Shown: positions 43,246 to 52,375, counted from the first letter of the stretch. The stretch is DNA of 64,000 nucleotides from Clostridia bacterium (GCA_900769815.1 CAAGID010000018.1:1-64000); one strand, 5' to 3'. The notes: generated from the sequence alone by a model not told the origin. Program-made: numbers and translations.

Positions 43246-43695
43246 ATGAAATCAATAAGACATAGTAAAATTCTTGACATAATTTCTAAAAAAGAGATTG
43301 AAACCCAGGAAGAGCTGGTTAATGAGCTTATTCTTGCCGGATTCAAGGTTACTCAGGCTACGGTATCTAGAGATATAAAGGATTTGCGTTTGACAAAAAT
43401 TCCTGATGACCGTGGTGGATATAAATATACTTCTGTTGATAAGGCCGATATGGGAATTACACCCAAAATGAAACAATTATTTGTAAATACTGTTTTATCG
43501 ATTACTTCAGCAAATAACATTGTGGTTGTAAAAACGTTAGCAGGTTCTGCCAGCACTATCGGTGTCGTTGTAGATGCATTAAAACATCCGGCGATTCTTG
43601 GAAGTGTTGCAGGCGATGATACGATGATTATTGTTGTTGCATCCAACGAACAGGTTGCAGATGTTGTTTCAAAATTAAATTTTATGTTACAATAA
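43246..43695 (+). CDS. argR: Arginine repressor ArgR/AhrC
   Basis: A 149-residue regulator with an N-terminal winged helix (QEELVNELILAGFKVTQATVSRDIKDLRL, read in parts) and a C-terminal hexamerisation and arginine-binding domain (GSASTIGVVVDAL, GSVAGDDTMIIVV). It represses arginine synthesis and activates catabolism when arginine binds. It is placed before recN as in B. subtilis; no arginine genes are in the window. Confidence 0.95.
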   Translation: MKSIRHSKILDIISKKEIETQEELVNELILAGFKVTQATVSRDIKDLRLTKIPDDRGGYKYTSVDKADMGITPKMKQLFVNTVLSITSANNIVVVKTLAGSASTIGVVVDALKHPAILGSVAGDDTMIIVVASNEQVADVVSKLNFMLQ

Positions 43696-43707
43696 TGAGG
43701 TATAAAT

Positions 43708-45384
43708 ATGCTTCAACAGCTTTATATTAAAAATATAGCGCTTATAGAAGAACTTAATCTTGAACTTGGCGAAGGCTTTAATGTTTTATCGGGAGAAACG
43801 GGTGCGGGTAAATCGATAATAATTGATTCACTTAATCTTGTTTTAGGCGAACGTGCGGATAAAGAGCTTGTACGCACAGGAACACAAAAAGCACGTATTG
43901 AAGGTATCTTTAATATAGACAATAATGTTGCGGTACACGAAATTCTTAAAGAGAGCGATATTGATTTTGAGGATGGAATTTTAATTATTGCCAGAGAACT
44001 TTCTCTTGATGGCAAAAGTGTATGCAGGGTAAACGGTAATGCTGTTACGTTGAGCTTGTTGAAAAAAATTGCCGATAAACTTGCGGATATACACGGTCAG
44101 CACGAGCATCAATTATTACTTAATAAGGATACACATCTTGATTTCCTTGATAGCTTTGGCAGAGATGAAATTTTTACCCAAAAAGAAAACGTGAGGATTG
44201 CATATACTTATTATAAATCCTGTCTTGATAAGCTTAATGGTGATTGGGGAACTCAGGAAGAAAGAAATGATAGAATTCAGATGCTCGAGTTCCAGATTGA
44301 TGAAATTGAAAAAGCACAAGTTTCAGTCGGACAGGAAGAAGAATTAAAAAACAGAGCTGAAATACTAAAAAATGCCGATAAGATTAAAGAAGGATTTGAG
44401 GAAGCAAACAGATTTATTTCCGGAAATGCTTTGAGTGAGATACGCAGTGCTTGTAATTCTTTAAATAAAGTCATTTATGCCAATGAACAATATGAAACAT
44501 TGTTTGGCCGCCTCGAAAGTGCTTTTTATGAGCTTGAGGACATTTCTGATGAAATAAATAATCAGATAAATTATATTGAAGCTGATCCTTATGAACTTGA
44601 GCGTATTGAGGATAGGCTAAATCTACTTAAAAAACTTTATCGTAAGTATGGTGTTGGTGAAGAAGCTGTATTAAAATATTACGATGAAGCTTGTGAAGAA
44701 TTAGAGAGACTTATTAATGCTGAAAAAACGATTTCAGAACTTGAAAAACAAGCTGAACGTTTTAAAACAGAATATTTCAGACAAGCGGATAAACTCAGCG
44801 AAATTCGACATGACGTTGCAATATCGTTTGAAGACAGAATTAAAAAAGAATTGTCTGACCTTGGAATGAAAAATGCAACCCTTGAGGTTGATTTTGTTGA
44901 TAGCAAAGCAATATCGCCTATAGGATATGATGAGGTTGAGTTTTTATTCTCTGCTAACACCGGTGAACCGGTAAAACCGCTATCCAAAATAATAAGTGGC
45001 GGAGAAATGAGTAGATTTATGCTTGCGATGAAAAGCGTGGCAGCAGATGACGTTATGTTACCAACGATGGTATTTGATGAAATAGATACGGGTATCAGTG
45101 GCAGCGGTGCCCAGGTAGTTGCCGAAAAAATTGCAAGTCTTTCAAAAAGACATCAGGTAATTGCAATAACCCATTTGCCTCAGCTTGCGTCTATGGCTGA
45201 TAATCATTTTCTGATAAAGAAATTTTCTAATGGGGAGAGAACCCATACGGAAATTATTGCTATGGATAATGAGAAACGTAAAAAAGAAATTGCACGTCTT
45301 GCCGGCGGTGTGGAAACTGAGCTTGCAATTAAGCGTGCGGAGGAAATACTTAAACAAGCAAATGAATTTAAAAATAGTATTTAA
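43708..45384 (+). CDS. recN: DNA repair protein RecN
   Basis: A 558-residue SMC-like ATPase that gathers broken DNA ends. The Walker A head (LSGETGAGKSIIIDSLNL, read in parts) is followed by two coiled-coil halves and the C-terminal head with signature ISGGEMSRFMLA and Walker B (PTMVFDEIDTGISG). Length is normal. A terminator follows immediately, overlapping the stop codon. Confidence 0.96.
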   Translation: MLQQLYIKNIALIEELNLELGEGFNVLSGETGAGKSIIIDSLNLVLGERADKELVRTGTQKARIEGIFNIDNNVAVHEILKESDIDFEDGILIIARELSLDGKSVCRVNGNAVTLSLLKKIADKLADIHGQHEHQLLLNKDTHLDFLDSFGRDEIFTQKENVRIAYTYYKSCLDKLNGDWGTQEERNDRIQMLEFQIDEIEKAQVSVGQEEELKNRAEILKNADKIKEGFEEANRFISGNALSEIRSACNSLNKVIYANEQYETLFGRLESAFYELEDISDEINNQINYIEADPYELERIEDRLNLLKKLYRKYGVGEEAVLKYYDEACEELERLINAEKTISELEKQAERFKTEYFRQADKLSEIRHDVAISFEDRIKKELSDLGMKNATLEVDFVDSKAISPIGYDEVEFLFSANTGEPVKPLSKIISGGEMSRFMLAMKSVAADDVMLPTMVFDEIDTGISGSGAQVVAEKIASLSKRHQVIAITHLPQLASMADNHFLIKKFSNGERTHTEIIAMDNEKRKKEIARLAGGVETELAIKRAEEILKQANEFKNSI

Positions 45385-45413
45385 AGAATCTGTATTTTGC
45401 AGATTCTTTTTTT
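45383..45413 (+). terminator. Terminator after recN
   Basis: A perfect 10-bp stem (45383-45392 with 45400-45409), seven-base loop and T-run. The left arm begins in the recN stop codon. The following gap to 45533 is AT-rich; GAATA and GCATA elements that could be part of sporulation sigma factor sites are present, but no complete -35/-10 pair was found. Confidence 0.88.
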
Positions 45414-45533
45414 ATATAAAAATTTTTATTGAGAATAATAATTTATAATATTAAAAAATGCATATTCCAAAAATATATACGTTTTTTTTAAAATTAAAAA
45501 CAAAAAATAATTAAGCTTGAAAGGAGGATAAAT

Positions 45534-46613
45534 ATGAAAATAAAAAGAGTTATAACTTCTGCATTGATTTTTGTTGTTGCGCTTTTTTCACAAACTTCTT
45601 TCGCGGAGAGTTTGTTCAACAATGAAATTGAAATTTACAGAAATGAAATAGCGGTAAATGCCGATTTTAATTTGAAAAATATTAAAATCAAAGAAGATAA
45701 ATACGTTTATCTTGGCGGACAAACTGTTGGAATTGCTTTTTATACCGACGGCATATATGTTACGGATACCGTTGCAATAGAGGATGCAGATTCAAAATAT
45801 CATAATACTGCAAATGATGCAGGAATAAAAAAAGGAGATTATATTTTGTCGGCAAATGGTATTCCCTTGACAGATATATCTAATCTTGATGCAATTCTTA
45901 AATCTTCAAAAGGCGAAAAGATAAAATTAAAAGTAAAGCGTGATAATAAAACTTTTGAAACAGAAATTTTACCAATAAAAAATAAAGAAGATCAATATAG
46001 GTTGGGTTTGTGGATGCGAGACAGTGCCGCAGGACTGGGCACTATAACTTACATTGATCCTGATAATAATACATTTGGAGCATTGGGGCACGCTGTTTGT
46101 GATAATGAAACAGGGAAATCTCTTTCTGTAGGCAATGGTAGAATTGTTGAATGTGATATAACGGGAGTTATAAAAGGAAATAAAGGTAATGCGGGGGAAT
46201 TGAAAGGCTCATTTGGTATAAATGCCCGTCAGATAGGCGAGATTTCTGAAAATACTAAGTTTGGTTTAGTTGGAAAAATTTATTCTTTAAATAATAAGGA
46301 GCTTATTAAGCTTGGCTCAAAGTATTCAGTAAAAGAGGGAGACGCACATATTTGTTCTGATTTTGAAAATGGTCAAATGAAAAAATATTCTATAAAAATA
46401 TTACACGTGAACAATCAAACGTATCCTTCAGAAAAAAGTATGATTATACAGATTACCGATAAGTCACTTATAGAAAAAACAGGTGGGATTGTTCAGGGAC
46501 TGAGTGGCTCTCCTATTATTCAGGACGGAAGATTGATAGGTGCGGTTACCCACGTAATGATTAATGAGCCTACAAAAGGATATGGGATTTTTATTGAAAA
46601 TATGATAAGCTAA
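45534..46613 (+). CDS. spoIVB: SpoIVB serine peptidase
   Basis: A 359-residue sporulation protease of family S55. An N-terminal membrane/secretion helix (about 5-25) is followed by a PDZ domain (AGIKKGDYILSANGIPL) and the peptidase domain with the His in FGALGHAV and catalytic Ser in GLSGSPII. In B. subtilis SpoIVB is secreted from the forespore and cleaves SpoIVFA to release sigma-K activation in the mother cell. It is made under sigma-F/sigma-G there. It occupies the canonical position between recN and spo0A. AAAGGAGG sets the start. Confidence 0.93.
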   Translation: MKIKRVITSALIFVVALFSQTSFAESLFNNEIEIYRNEIAVNADFNLKNIKIKEDKYVYLGGQTVGIAFYTDGIYVTDTVAIEDADSKYHNTANDAGIKKGDYILSANGIPLTDISNLDAILKSSKGEKIKLKVKRDNKTFETEILPIKNKEDQYRLGLWMRDSAAGLGTITYIDPDNNTFGALGHAVCDNETGKSLSVGNGRIVECDITGVIKGNKGNAGELKGSFGINARQIGEISENTKFGLVGKIYSLNNKELIKLGSKYSVKEGDAHICSDFENGQMKKYSIKILHVNNQTYPSEKSMIIQITDKSLIEKTGGIVQGLSGSPIIQDGRLIGAVTHVMINEPTKGYGIFIENMIS

Positions 46614-46651
46614 ACAGACAAAAATAGTGTTAAAAATATAAAATAATTTCT

Positions 46652-46679
46652 TTGCAAAATATTATTTAATAATTATAAT
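46652..46679 (+). promoter_or_regulatory. Promoter for the Spo0A-effector gene
   Basis: TTGCAA (46652-46657), a 16-bp spacer and perfect TATAAT (46674-46679), a vegetative SigA-type promoter. No SigH-type site or 0A box (TGTCGAA) was noticed in this 84-base gap. Confidence 0.6.
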
Positions 46680-46697
46680 GTTATTAGGTGATATTTA

Positions 46698-47027
46698 ATG
46701 TATTTAAATAGAATTTCAGAACAACTTGACCTGATAGGAATGAGCAGAAAATTGAAGGGATATTATTTTATCCGAGCTTCAATAAGTGATATTATAAGAT
46801 ATGATTTTTTTGTTGAAACCAATTTGATTTATCGCAATGTAGCTGAAATTTATTTAACAAATTCAAAAAATGTTGAACGTAATATCCGATATGCCATTGA
46901 AAAAACTTGGGAAAAGGGAAGTGCTGAAAATATATATAAATTATTTGGATACACTGTTGATGCAGAAAAAGGAAAGCCTACTAACAAAGAATTCCTTTGC
47001 TTGATTGCTGATAAAATAAAGAATTAA
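46698..47027 (+). CDS. spo0A: Stand-alone Spo0A C-terminal DNA-binding domain protein
   Basis: A 109-residue protein that is nearly all Spo0A effector domain. Conserved points against B. subtilis Spo0A are GYYFIRASIS (GYLYLREAIS), VERNIRYAIE...W (recognition helix VERAIRHAIE..AW), LFGYTV, and KPTNKEF. The DNA-contacting VER pair, Arg64 and KPTN are kept. The roughly 120-residue receiver domain with the phosphorylated Asp is missing, and the 84 bases upstream do not encode it. Gene order (recN-spoIVB-this) identifies the spo0A locus. AGGTGA at 46686 sets the ATG. It may be a constitutive or differently controlled regulator, or a relic; the intact reading frame and promoter favour a working gene. 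Confidence 0.85.
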   Translation: MYLNRISEQLDLIGMSRKLKGYYFIRASISDIIRYDFFVETNLIYRNVAEIYLTNSKNVERNIRYAIEKTWEKGSAENIYKLFGYTVDAEKGKPTNKEFLCLIADKIKN

Positions 47028-47044
47028 GAATATGTACAAGCGCA

Positions 47045-47095
47045 AAAAGAATATCATTTTATTGATTTTATTCAATGAGAGGATGTTCTTTTTTT
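47045..47095 (+). terminator. Terminator hairpin after the Spo0A-effector gene, overlapping the spoIIM start
   Basis: A 20-bp stem with one mismatch and three G-U pairs (47045-47064 with 47073-47092), eight-base loop and a T-run to 47095. The 3' arm holds GAGAGG (47077-47082), the only ribosome binding site for spoIIM, whose TTG start (47094) begins in the T-run. Confidence 0.8.
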
Positions 47096-47684
47096 GTTTA
47101 AAAACCAAAAAGAAAAAATTGTTTTTATTATATTGTTATTTGTATCTGTTGTTGGTGTTTCTTCAGGAATAAATTATCAACATTCATTAGGGAATGATAC
47201 GTTAAGTGTTGCTAAAAAAACATTTGAATTCGGTATGTATTATTTTTTTGCAGGAGAAAAATTTATAAAGATTTTTTTGTCTGTAGTATTCTCGTTTATT
47301 AGGCACTTTCTGATTTTTTCTGTTGGCGGAATTTTATGGATCACGTATCCATTTATACCTATAAATTTGTTTTGTGTCGGTTTTAAAATGGGGGTAGCGG
47401 TATCCTTTGTTGTTTCGATTTTAAAGATTAACGGATTTGCAAGTATAATTTTCCTCTGCATATATGCTTTTTTTATTATTTTTGCTAGTACATATTATTG
47501 TTTTATTTTATCGGTTAAAAAAATGAATTCTTTTAAACAAAAAGGAATAACTACTATGGATTTAAAGTTTTTTACAAGGGCATTTTTGTTTAATGCTTTA
47601 TTATCATTTGGTTTAGGAATTTTCTTGCTTTTATTTAAAAACTTGAATTTAGGTCTATTCGGTATTTTTAAAACATTCTTGTAA
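47094..47684 (+). CDS. spoIIM: Stage II sporulation protein M
   Basis: A 196-residue integral membrane protein of the SpoIIM/DUF95 family, with about five helices and a loop starting GINYQH. With SpoIID and SpoIIP it thins septal peptidoglycan so that the mother cell can engulf the forespore. The start is TTG at 47094, because the frame has a stop upstream (47076) and no other start; GAGAGG is 11 bases upstream and buried in a hairpin. Sequence similarity to the family is moderate; context (spoIVB, spo0A locus, dacF) supports the call. Confidence 0.8.
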   Translation: MFKNQKEKIVFIILLFVSVVGVSSGINYQHSLGNDTLSVAKKTFEFGMYYFFAGEKFIKIFLSVVFSFIRHFLIFSVGGILWITYPFIPINLFCVGFKMGVAVSFVVSILKINGFASIIFLCIYAFFIIFASTYYCFILSVKKMNSFKQKGITTMDLKFFTRAFLFNALLSFGLGIFLLLFKNLNLGLFGIFKTFL

Positions 47685-47743
47685 AATTTACAATAATATA
47701 TTCTTCTTTTTGTGAAAAAATAAAAGATGAAAGGAGGAATATT

Positions 47744-48886
47744 ATGAAAAGATTTTTTGTAATGCTTGTTGTTGTAAGTTTGTTGATTTTACCGATAACG
47801 TCATTTGCCAAAAACGATGTTATAACGATAAATTCAAAAGCGGCAATTCTTATTGATGCTTCAAGCGGAAAGATATTATATGAAAAAAATGCTGATCAAC
47901 AGTTAGCTATTGCGAGTATCACAAAGGTGATGACCTTAAATCTTATATTTGATGCAGTTGAGAACGGAAAACTTGATTTAAATGAAAAAATAATGATAAG
48001 TCAGAATGCATCAGGAATGGGCGGTTCGCAAGCATTTATTGATGCAGGATATAACTATACAGCCTCGGAACTGATAAAATCAATTATAATTGCATCAGCA
48101 AACGATTCGGCAGTAGCTATGGCTGAGCGTGTTGCAGGCAGTGAGGAAGCTTTTGTTCACAAAATGAATGAAAAGGCAAAAGCGTTGGGAATGAATAATA
48201 CAGTTTTCAAAAATTGTACGGGACTTCCTGAAAGTGGACATCTTTCTTCGGCTCGAGACGTTGCGAAAATGTCACAGGAATTATTAAAACACAAGGATTA
48301 TTTTACTTGGGCAACCATATGGATGGATGAAATCAATCATGAAAAAGACGGCAGAGTAACAGAACTTGTTAATACTAATAAGTTGATTAGGTCTTTAAAT
48401 GGTTGTAACGGCTTAAAAACAGGCTATACAAGCGAAGCAGGTTTTTGTGTTACTACCACGGCTGAAAGAGATGGTATGCGTCTTATATCTGTTATATTAG
48501 GCGGAAACACAAGCAAAGAACGATTTAAAGAATCAGCAGAACTAATAAATTACGGTTTTGCAAATTATTCAAATCAGATTGTCTTAAGTGCCGGCGAAGA
48601 ATTAGGAAAAGTAGAGGTTAAAAACGGTACAGAAAAAGTTTTAAAAGCAGTAAGTATTGAAAGTTTCTCGTTAAGTATTAATAATGACGGAACAGATAAG
48701 ATTGAAAAAAAGGTTATTTTACCTGAAAAAATTGATGCACCCATTAAAGCAGGACAAGAAGTAGGTAGTGTTATAATTTCTCTTAACGGGGAAGAAGTTA
48801 AACAAATCAAATTATATTCTGATAAAGATTATAATAAGGCTGGGTTTATGGATAAATTAAAAGAAATAATTGTATTTTGGAAGTAG
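47744..48886 (+). CDS. dacF: D-alanyl-D-alanine carboxypeptidase (DacF-type)
   Basis: A 380-residue low-molecular-weight PBP. A signal peptide (about 1-22, ending SFA) is followed by the penicillin-binding domain with S58-IT-K61, S118-A-N120 and K225-T-G227, and a C-terminal beta domain (PBP5_C). It trims the terminal D-alanine from peptidoglycan stems. DacF in Bacillus is forespore-expressed, and this gene's place beside sporulation genes fits, but a vegetative DacA-type role is not excluded. AAAGGAGG sets the start. The last residues (KEIIVFWK) look like an amphipathic membrane anchor. Confidence 0.9.
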   Translation: MKRFFVMLVVVSLLILPITSFAKNDVITINSKAAILIDASSGKILYEKNADQQLAIASITKVMTLNLIFDAVENGKLDLNEKIMISQNASGMGGSQAFIDAGYNYTASELIKSIIIASANDSAVAMAERVAGSEEAFVHKMNEKAKALGMNNTVFKNCTGLPESGHLSSARDVAKMSQELLKHKDYFTWATIWMDEINHEKDGRVTELVNTNKLIRSLNGCNGLKTGYTSEAGFCVTTTAERDGMRLISVILGGNTSKERFKESAELINYGFANYSNQIVLSAGEELGKVEVKNGTEKVLKAVSIESFSLSINNDGTDKIEKKVILPEKIDAPIKAGQEVGSVIISLNGEEVKQIKLYSDKDYNKAGFMDKLKEIIVFWK

Positions 48887-48892
48887 CAATCA

Positions 48893-48921
48893 TTGACTAA
48901 AATTCCATTTTGTGTTATCAT
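48893..48921 (+). promoter_or_regulatory. Promoter for lysA
   Basis: TTGACT (48893-48898), a 17-bp spacer and TGtTATCAT (hexamer 48916-48921), starting six bases after the dacF stop codon. Confidence 0.7.
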
Positions 48922-48943
48922 AACAAATAAAGGAGAATTTGTT

Positions 48944-50260
48944 ATGAATTTACACTATGGTATGGATATAAATGAAGAAGGACATTTAACTATCAGCGGC
49001 TGTGATACTGTTTGCCTTGCAAAGCAGTATGGCACGCCGCTTTATGTGGTTGATGAAGATTTTTTACGTAAAAACTGTAAGGAATTTAAGACCGCAATGG
49101 ATAAATATTTTGATGGCGGAAGGGTAATGTACGCATCAAAAGCCCTTAATACTAAAGCGATATTAAAAATAGTTGATTCTGAAGGACTTGGTATTGACGT
49201 TGTTTCCGGCGGCGAACTTTATACTGCTATTTCAGCAGGCATTTCGCCTGACAAAATAGAACTTCACGGCAACAGTAAATCCGAAGAAGAAATCATTATG
49301 GCTGTTGAAAATCAAATATATTGCATAATTGCTGACGGCTTTGATGAATTAAATCTTATTGAAAAAGTTTGTGAGAAGCTTAACAAGAAAATTAACGTTT
49401 CAGTACGATTAAGACCTAATATTGATATTCACGCCCACGAGGCAGTTCAGACAGCCAAAATGGATTGCAAGTTTGGTTTCGGTCTCATTGATGGACAAGC
49501 TATAAAGGCTGTTGATATTATTTCAAAAAGTAAATGGATGAATTTTTACGGTATTCACTGTCATATTGGTTCGCAGATTTTTGATGAACAGCCTTTTGAA
49601 GAGCTTTGCAGACATTTTGTTGATTTTGCTTGCGAGGTACGCGAAAAATTTGGCTTGACGGTTAAGCAGTTTAATTGCGGAGGGGGATATGGTGTTACAT
49701 ATAATGAAAAAGACACACCAAAACCATTTGAAAACTTTATAAAGCTTATTTCATTATCTTTGAAAAAACATTGTACGGAAAATAATTATCCTGTGCCTTT
49801 AGTTTCTATTGAACCCGGTAGAAGCGTTATCGGCGAAGCTGGAACAACTTTATATACAGTAAACGGTTTAAAAGAAATTCCTGATATTCGTACTTATTGT
49901 ATGAGTGACGGCGGTATGTTTGAAAATATAAGAACTGCACTTTATAATGCTGAGTATACTGCATACTGTGCATCAAAAATGAATGAAGAACATAATAAAA
50001 AAGTTTCCATTGCAGGCAAATGCTGTGAGTCAGGCGATATGATTACCTGGGATACGCCTATGCCTGAAAGTCTTTCGGTAGGAGATACTCTTGCAGTACT
50101 TACAACAGGTGCATATAACTATTCAATGGCAAGTAATTATAATAGAAATTCCGTACCTGCCATTGTACTTGTTAATAATGGAAAATCTTGTGTTGCAGTT
50201 AAACGTCAGAGTTACGAATACATTTGCTTAAATGATGTTATTCCTGAACATTTGAAATAA
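48944..50260 (+). CDS. lysA: Diaminopimelate decarboxylase
   Basis: A 438-residue PLP enzyme of fold type III that makes L-lysine from meso-diaminopimelate. It has the PLP lysine in MYASKAL, HCHIGSQI, the GGGYGV phosphate loop, EPGRSVIG and the CESGDM active site. ATG 48944 follows AAAGGAG; the longer frame from 48893 would begin in the promoter. It consumes the diaminopimelate also used by the cell-wall enzymes. Confidence 0.95.
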   Translation: MNLHYGMDINEEGHLTISGCDTVCLAKQYGTPLYVVDEDFLRKNCKEFKTAMDKYFDGGRVMYASKALNTKAILKIVDSEGLGIDVVSGGELYTAISAGISPDKIELHGNSKSEEEIIMAVENQIYCIIADGFDELNLIEKVCEKLNKKINVSVRLRPNIDIHAHEAVQTAKMDCKFGFGLIDGQAIKAVDIISKSKWMNFYGIHCHIGSQIFDEQPFEELCRHFVDFACEVREKFGLTVKQFNCGGGYGVTYNEKDTPKPFENFIKLISLSLKKHCTENNYPVPLVSIEPGRSVIGEAGTTLYTVNGLKEIPDIRTYCMSDGGMFENIRTALYNAEYTAYCASKMNEEHNKKVSIAGKCCESGDMITWDTPMPESLSVGDTLAVLTTGAYNYSMASNYNRNSVPAIVLVNNGKSCVAVKRQSYEYICLNDVIPEHLK

Positions 50261-50275
50261 TTTGGAGAGAAATTT

Positions 50276-50980
50276 ATGTTATTAGATATTCTTTTTTCGA
50301 ATAATATTTTATTATCCCTACTTTCTTTAATTATAGTTTTTCCTGCGCTTTTATTTTCGTTGTCTGCCCACGAGTATGCACACGGCTTTGCCGCATATAA
50401 GCAAGGCGACGGTTTTGCAAAAAGCACAGGAAGGCTTACTTTAAATCCTTTAGCTCATATTGACCCTGTAGGTTCACTTATGATGCTTCTTGTGGGCTTT
50501 GGCTGGGCTAAGCCGGTACCGATAGTTCCGTCTAACTTCAGAAACGGAAGAAAAAGTATGCTTATCGTTTCCTTTGCAGGTGTGTTTGCAAACCTTGTTC
50601 TTGCAACTGTTTCTATGTTTTTGCTTTATTTTCTTCAAGTTATTGTTTTTTCGCAAGTTAACTTTTTCTATACGGAATTAGGATTAAAAATCGGGATAGT
50701 TATTTATGATATTCTTTATTACTTGATTATCGTCAATCTAAACCTTGCGGTATTTAACCTTATTCCTATTCCACCTCTTGATGGATATAAAATTTTTAAA
50801 GAATTTTTTATTGGAAAAGTTAGTTATAATTTCTTTATCAATATGGAACGCTATGCAACAATTATACTTCTTGTTTTTCTTGTTGTAAGTAATAGAGTGG
50901 GCATTATAGAAGCTGTTTCCGGATTTTTATTTTCTTTAATGAGTAAAGTAATGGACCTTATATTTATAGCATTTATTTAG
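50276..50980 (+). CDS. Site-2 protease family (M50) membrane metalloprotease
   Basis: A 234-residue protein with four to six helices and the zinc motif HEYAH (SAHEYAHGFAAY), plus NLIPIPPLDGYKI with the third ligand Asp. It is the small, PDZ-less YwhC-like group, distinct from RseP at 60723. Substrates are unknown. It lies directly before scpA, as in many Clostridia. Confidence 0.88.
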   Translation: MLLDILFSNNILLSLLSLIIVFPALLFSLSAHEYAHGFAAYKQGDGFAKSTGRLTLNPLAHIDPVGSLMMLLVGFGWAKPVPIVPSNFRNGRKSMLIVSFAGVFANLVLATVSMFLLYFLQVIVFSQVNFFYTELGLKIGIVIYDILYYLIIVNLNLAVFNLIPIPPLDGYKIFKEFFIGKVSYNFFINMERYATIILLVFLVVSNRVGIIEAVSGFLFSLMSKVMDLIFIAFI

Positions 50981-50987
50981 GTGAAAA

Positions 50988-51749
50988 ATGGAACTTCAGT
51001 TAAAATTAAACCAATTTGAAGGCCCTCTTGATTTATTACTTCATTTGTTGGATAAAGATAAAATTGATATTAAAGATATTTTTGTTTCTGATATAACTGA
51101 GCAGTATCTTGCTTACATTTCCGATATCAATGAATTTGATATGGAAAACGCCAGCGAGTTTTTAACTGTTGCGGCACATTTGCTTGAGATAAAATCACGT
51201 TCGTTGTTGCCTAAGCCTGCACCGTTAGAAGAAGGGGAGGAAGACCCTGAACAAGCACTTATTAGAAGGCTTACTGAGTATAAGATGTATAAAGAAGCAG
51301 GGGAGAAACTTCACGATTTAGAGGAAGAAAATCTTAAAGTTTACTATAAACTTCCTGAAGAAATAAATATGCAGGAACGTATTGAACTTGAAGATATGAA
51401 GCTTGATGCTCTTATGGCAGCATTTGGTGAAGTTTTAAAGCGTTTTGAGAATAAGAGTGTAAAGAAACAACGTGAAATTAAGCGTGATGCCTATACAGTA
51501 AAAGGTAAAATGTCTTTTATCAGACGTAAACTGTCTTCCCAAAAAGAAATGTCATTTTTTGATATGTTTGAAGATGACGGTAATAAAAGTGAAGTTGTTA
51601 CAACCTTTGCTGCAATGCTTGAACTCTGGAAAAACAGATTTCTTAAACTTGAACAAAAGGAAAATTTTGGAGATATAACTGTAAGGCTTAATCTTGAAGT
51701 AAATGATAAGCCAATAGTAACGGAGGGTGAATTCAGTGAATTTGAATGA
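50988..51749 (+). CDS. scpA: Segregation and condensation protein A
   Basis: A 253-residue kleisin that bridges the SMC head domains and organises the chromosome. The N-terminal helix pair (LNQFEGPLDLLLHLLDKDKIDI, read in parts), FLTVAAHLLEIKSRSLLP and the C-terminal winged helix are present. It overlaps scpB by 14 bases. Confidence 0.95.
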   Translation: MELQLKLNQFEGPLDLLLHLLDKDKIDIKDIFVSDITEQYLAYISDINEFDMENASEFLTVAAHLLEIKSRSLLPKPAPLEEGEEDPEQALIRRLTEYKMYKEAGEKLHDLEEENLKVYYKLPEEINMQERIELEDMKLDALMAAFGEVLKRFENKSVKKQREIKRDAYTVKGKMSFIRRKLSSQKEMSFFDMFEDDGNKSEVVTTFAAMLELWKNRFLKLEQKENFGDITVRLNLEVNDKPIVTEGEFSEFE

Positions 51750-52368
51750 GCTTGCTTCAGTTATAGAGACGCTTATGTTTATCGTAGGCGAGCCTTTAGA
51801 TACTGAAGACGTAAAAAAAGTTACCGGTGCAACTGAAATGGAATTCTGGCAGGCACTTGAACTTCTTGAAAATAAATACGGAAAAGAAAGCGGTATAAAC
51901 TTAAAAAAATTCGGAACCAAAATTCAGTTGTGCACAAACCCCATAAATGCACCGTACGTTGAAGATTTATTAAATCCAATACAAAAGAAATCTTTATCGC
52001 AGGCTGCTCTTGAGGTACTTTCCATAATTGCATACCGTCAGCCCGTTACGAGAGGCGAAATCGAGCAGATCCGCGGTGTTAAATGTGATTATTCCGTTAT
52101 GAGTCTTAAACAAAAAGGGCTTATTGAAGAAATAGGTCATAAGGATACAATAGGCCGTCCCGTTTTATTCGGTACGACCGACTTGTTTCTTCGTCATTTC
52201 GGGTTAACTTCTCTTGATGAACTTCCCGAACAGGAAAATCTTGAACTTCTTGAAAATAGTGAATTTGACGGGGAAGAGGCTGAACAGTTAATAATTCCCC
52301 TTCTTGAGGAAAAAAGACACGATAATGACGAAAAAAACAGTTTACAAGAAGAAGAAACTGTGTTATAA
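51736..52368 (+). CDS. scpB: Segregation and condensation protein B
   Basis: A 210-residue partner of ScpA with tandem winged helices; LSQAALEVLSIIAYRQPVTRGEIEQIRG (read in parts) and GRPVLFGTTDLFLRHFGL are diagnostic. GTG 51736 is chosen because GGAGGG lies eight bases upstream; the in-frame GTG at 51727 overlaps that site. The C-terminal acidic tail varies in the family. The rpsO promoter lies in its last codons. Confidence 0.94.
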   Translation: MNLNELASVIETLMFIVGEPLDTEDVKKVTGATEMEFWQALELLENKYGKESGINLKKFGTKIQLCTNPINAPYVEDLLNPIQKKSLSQAALEVLSIIAYRQPVTRGEIEQIRGVKCDYSVMSLKQKGLIEEIGHKDTIGRPVLFGTTDLFLRHFGLTSLDELPEQENLELLENSEFDGEEAEQLIIPLLEEKRHDNDEKNSLQEEETVL

Positions 52369-52369
52369 T
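52341..52369 (+). promoter_or_regulatory. Promoter for rpsO, inside the scpB 3' end
   Basis: TTTACA (52341-52346), a 17-bp spacer and perfect TGtTATAAT (hexamer 52364-52369). Confidence 0.75.
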
Positions 52370-52375
52370 CTTCGC

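Noticed and set aside
45433..45464. Possible sigma-E/G -35 elements (GAATA, GCATA) before spoIVB
   Set aside because: No -10 element at a suitable distance, so no promoter is claimed.
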